In this document: positions 6,289 to 6,422 of the stretch, in pieces
How positions within the stretch are numbered: the first letter of the stretch is position 1
How the letters are laid out: each line of letters starts with the position of its first letter
Assembly (NCBI GenBank): GCA_045649825.1
Contig: JAZRQO010000025.1
Span: 1-6,422 of the forward strand
DNA length: 6,422 bases
From: RGIG9115 sp045649825
GTDB lineage: Bacteria; Bacillota; Clostridia; UBA1381
Direction of reading: 5' to 3'
Position numbers and translations under genes: made by a program
Notes under the pieces: model-generated
The model's database searches: none
What the model was told of the DNA's origin: nothing
Seen by the model: the letters and a program-made list of their open reading frames with translations, nothing else

Positions 6289-6325
6289 AGCCTCTAAGAT
6301 TGACTCCTTGGAGGCTTTAATTTTT
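6289..6325 (+). terminator. Intrinsic terminator of the regulator gene
   Basis: The arms AGCCTCTAAG (6289-6298) and CTTGGAGGCT (6307-6316) form a 10-bp stem with one G-U pair and an 8-nt loop. A T-rich run (TTTAATTTTT) follows. It begins 9 nt after the stop codon at 6279. The A-rich stretch before the stem (6278-6286) may let it work weakly on the other strand too. Confidence 0.9.
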
Positions 6326-6422
6326 ACTCAATAATTTCTTTGCAAAACAAAATGCAACACCTGCCTGTATCTATAATTTATACACTTAAAAATATAAATC
6401 AAACAAACAAGTATTGCATTTC
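6326..6422. other. AT-rich intergenic end of window, no gene seen
   Basis: No credible coding frame or RNA gene is visible here. The stretch contains the 8-bp inverted repeat AAATGCAA (6350-6357) / TTGCATTT (6414-6421). It also has an 11-base match, AAGTATTGCAT (6409-6419), to the -35 region of the leftward operon promoter (minus strand of 5440-5450). It may be the upstream region of a rightward gene outside the window. Confidence 0.5.

Noticed and set aside
6372..6405. TATAAT at 6372-6377 (plus) and TTGTTT-18-TATAAA (minus) as promoters in the right-hand intergenic stretch
   Set aside because: The plus-strand element lacks a -35, and the minus-strand one matches only three bases of the -35 and would run straight into the terminator. 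Such matches are expected by chance in AT-rich DNA.

Overview
The window (G+C about 40% by eye) looks like a Firmicutes chromosome of the class Clostridia, probably a gut Ruminococcaceae/Oscillospiraceae-type bacterium. The signs are strong GGAGG-type ribosome binding sites, Gram-positive signal peptides, a TCTR variant of the S-layer homology (SLH) repeat, GLUG-type repeats and a BmrR-like MerR regulator. The genus is inference; no rRNA or housekeeping gene is present to fix it.

Layout: three genes run leftward as one apparent operon. First (5365 to 5093) is a 90-residue zinc-ribbon protein resembling DUF4379. Second (5049 to 1180) is a 1289-residue secreted mosaic surface protein: signal peptide, a beta-rich module, an SH3-like stretch, a GLUG/beta-helix region and three C-terminal SLH repeats for cell-wall anchoring. 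Third (1163 to beyond position 1) is another secreted protein whose two N-terminal modules are homologous to a module of the second protein; it is cut by the window edge. The gaps are 43 and 16 nt, with no terminator seen. One gene runs rightward: a MerR-family regulator (5515 to 6279) with a C-terminal GyrI-like ligand-binding domain, followed by a good intrinsic terminator (6289 to 6325). The last ~97 bases hold no gene.

The most interesting part is the 131-bp divergent region (5384 to 5514). The leftward operon has a promoter TTGCAT-19 bp-TATAAT, whose overlong spacer contains an imperfect dyad. This is the hallmark of a promoter activated by a MerR-family protein through DNA distortion. 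The regulator has its own near-consensus promoter (TTGAAA-17 bp-TATAAT with extended TG) on the opposite strand, with the two -10 elements one base apart, and the dyad covers the start of its own transcript. The layout predicts a ligand-responsive switch in which a BmrR-like sensor activates a cell-surface protein operon and represses itself. MerR/GyrI-like regulators are usually linked to drug efflux or stress, so control of an SLH surface-protein operon with a small zinc-ribbon protein at its head is the candidate undescribed system here. This is inference from layout and promoter geometry and has not been tested.
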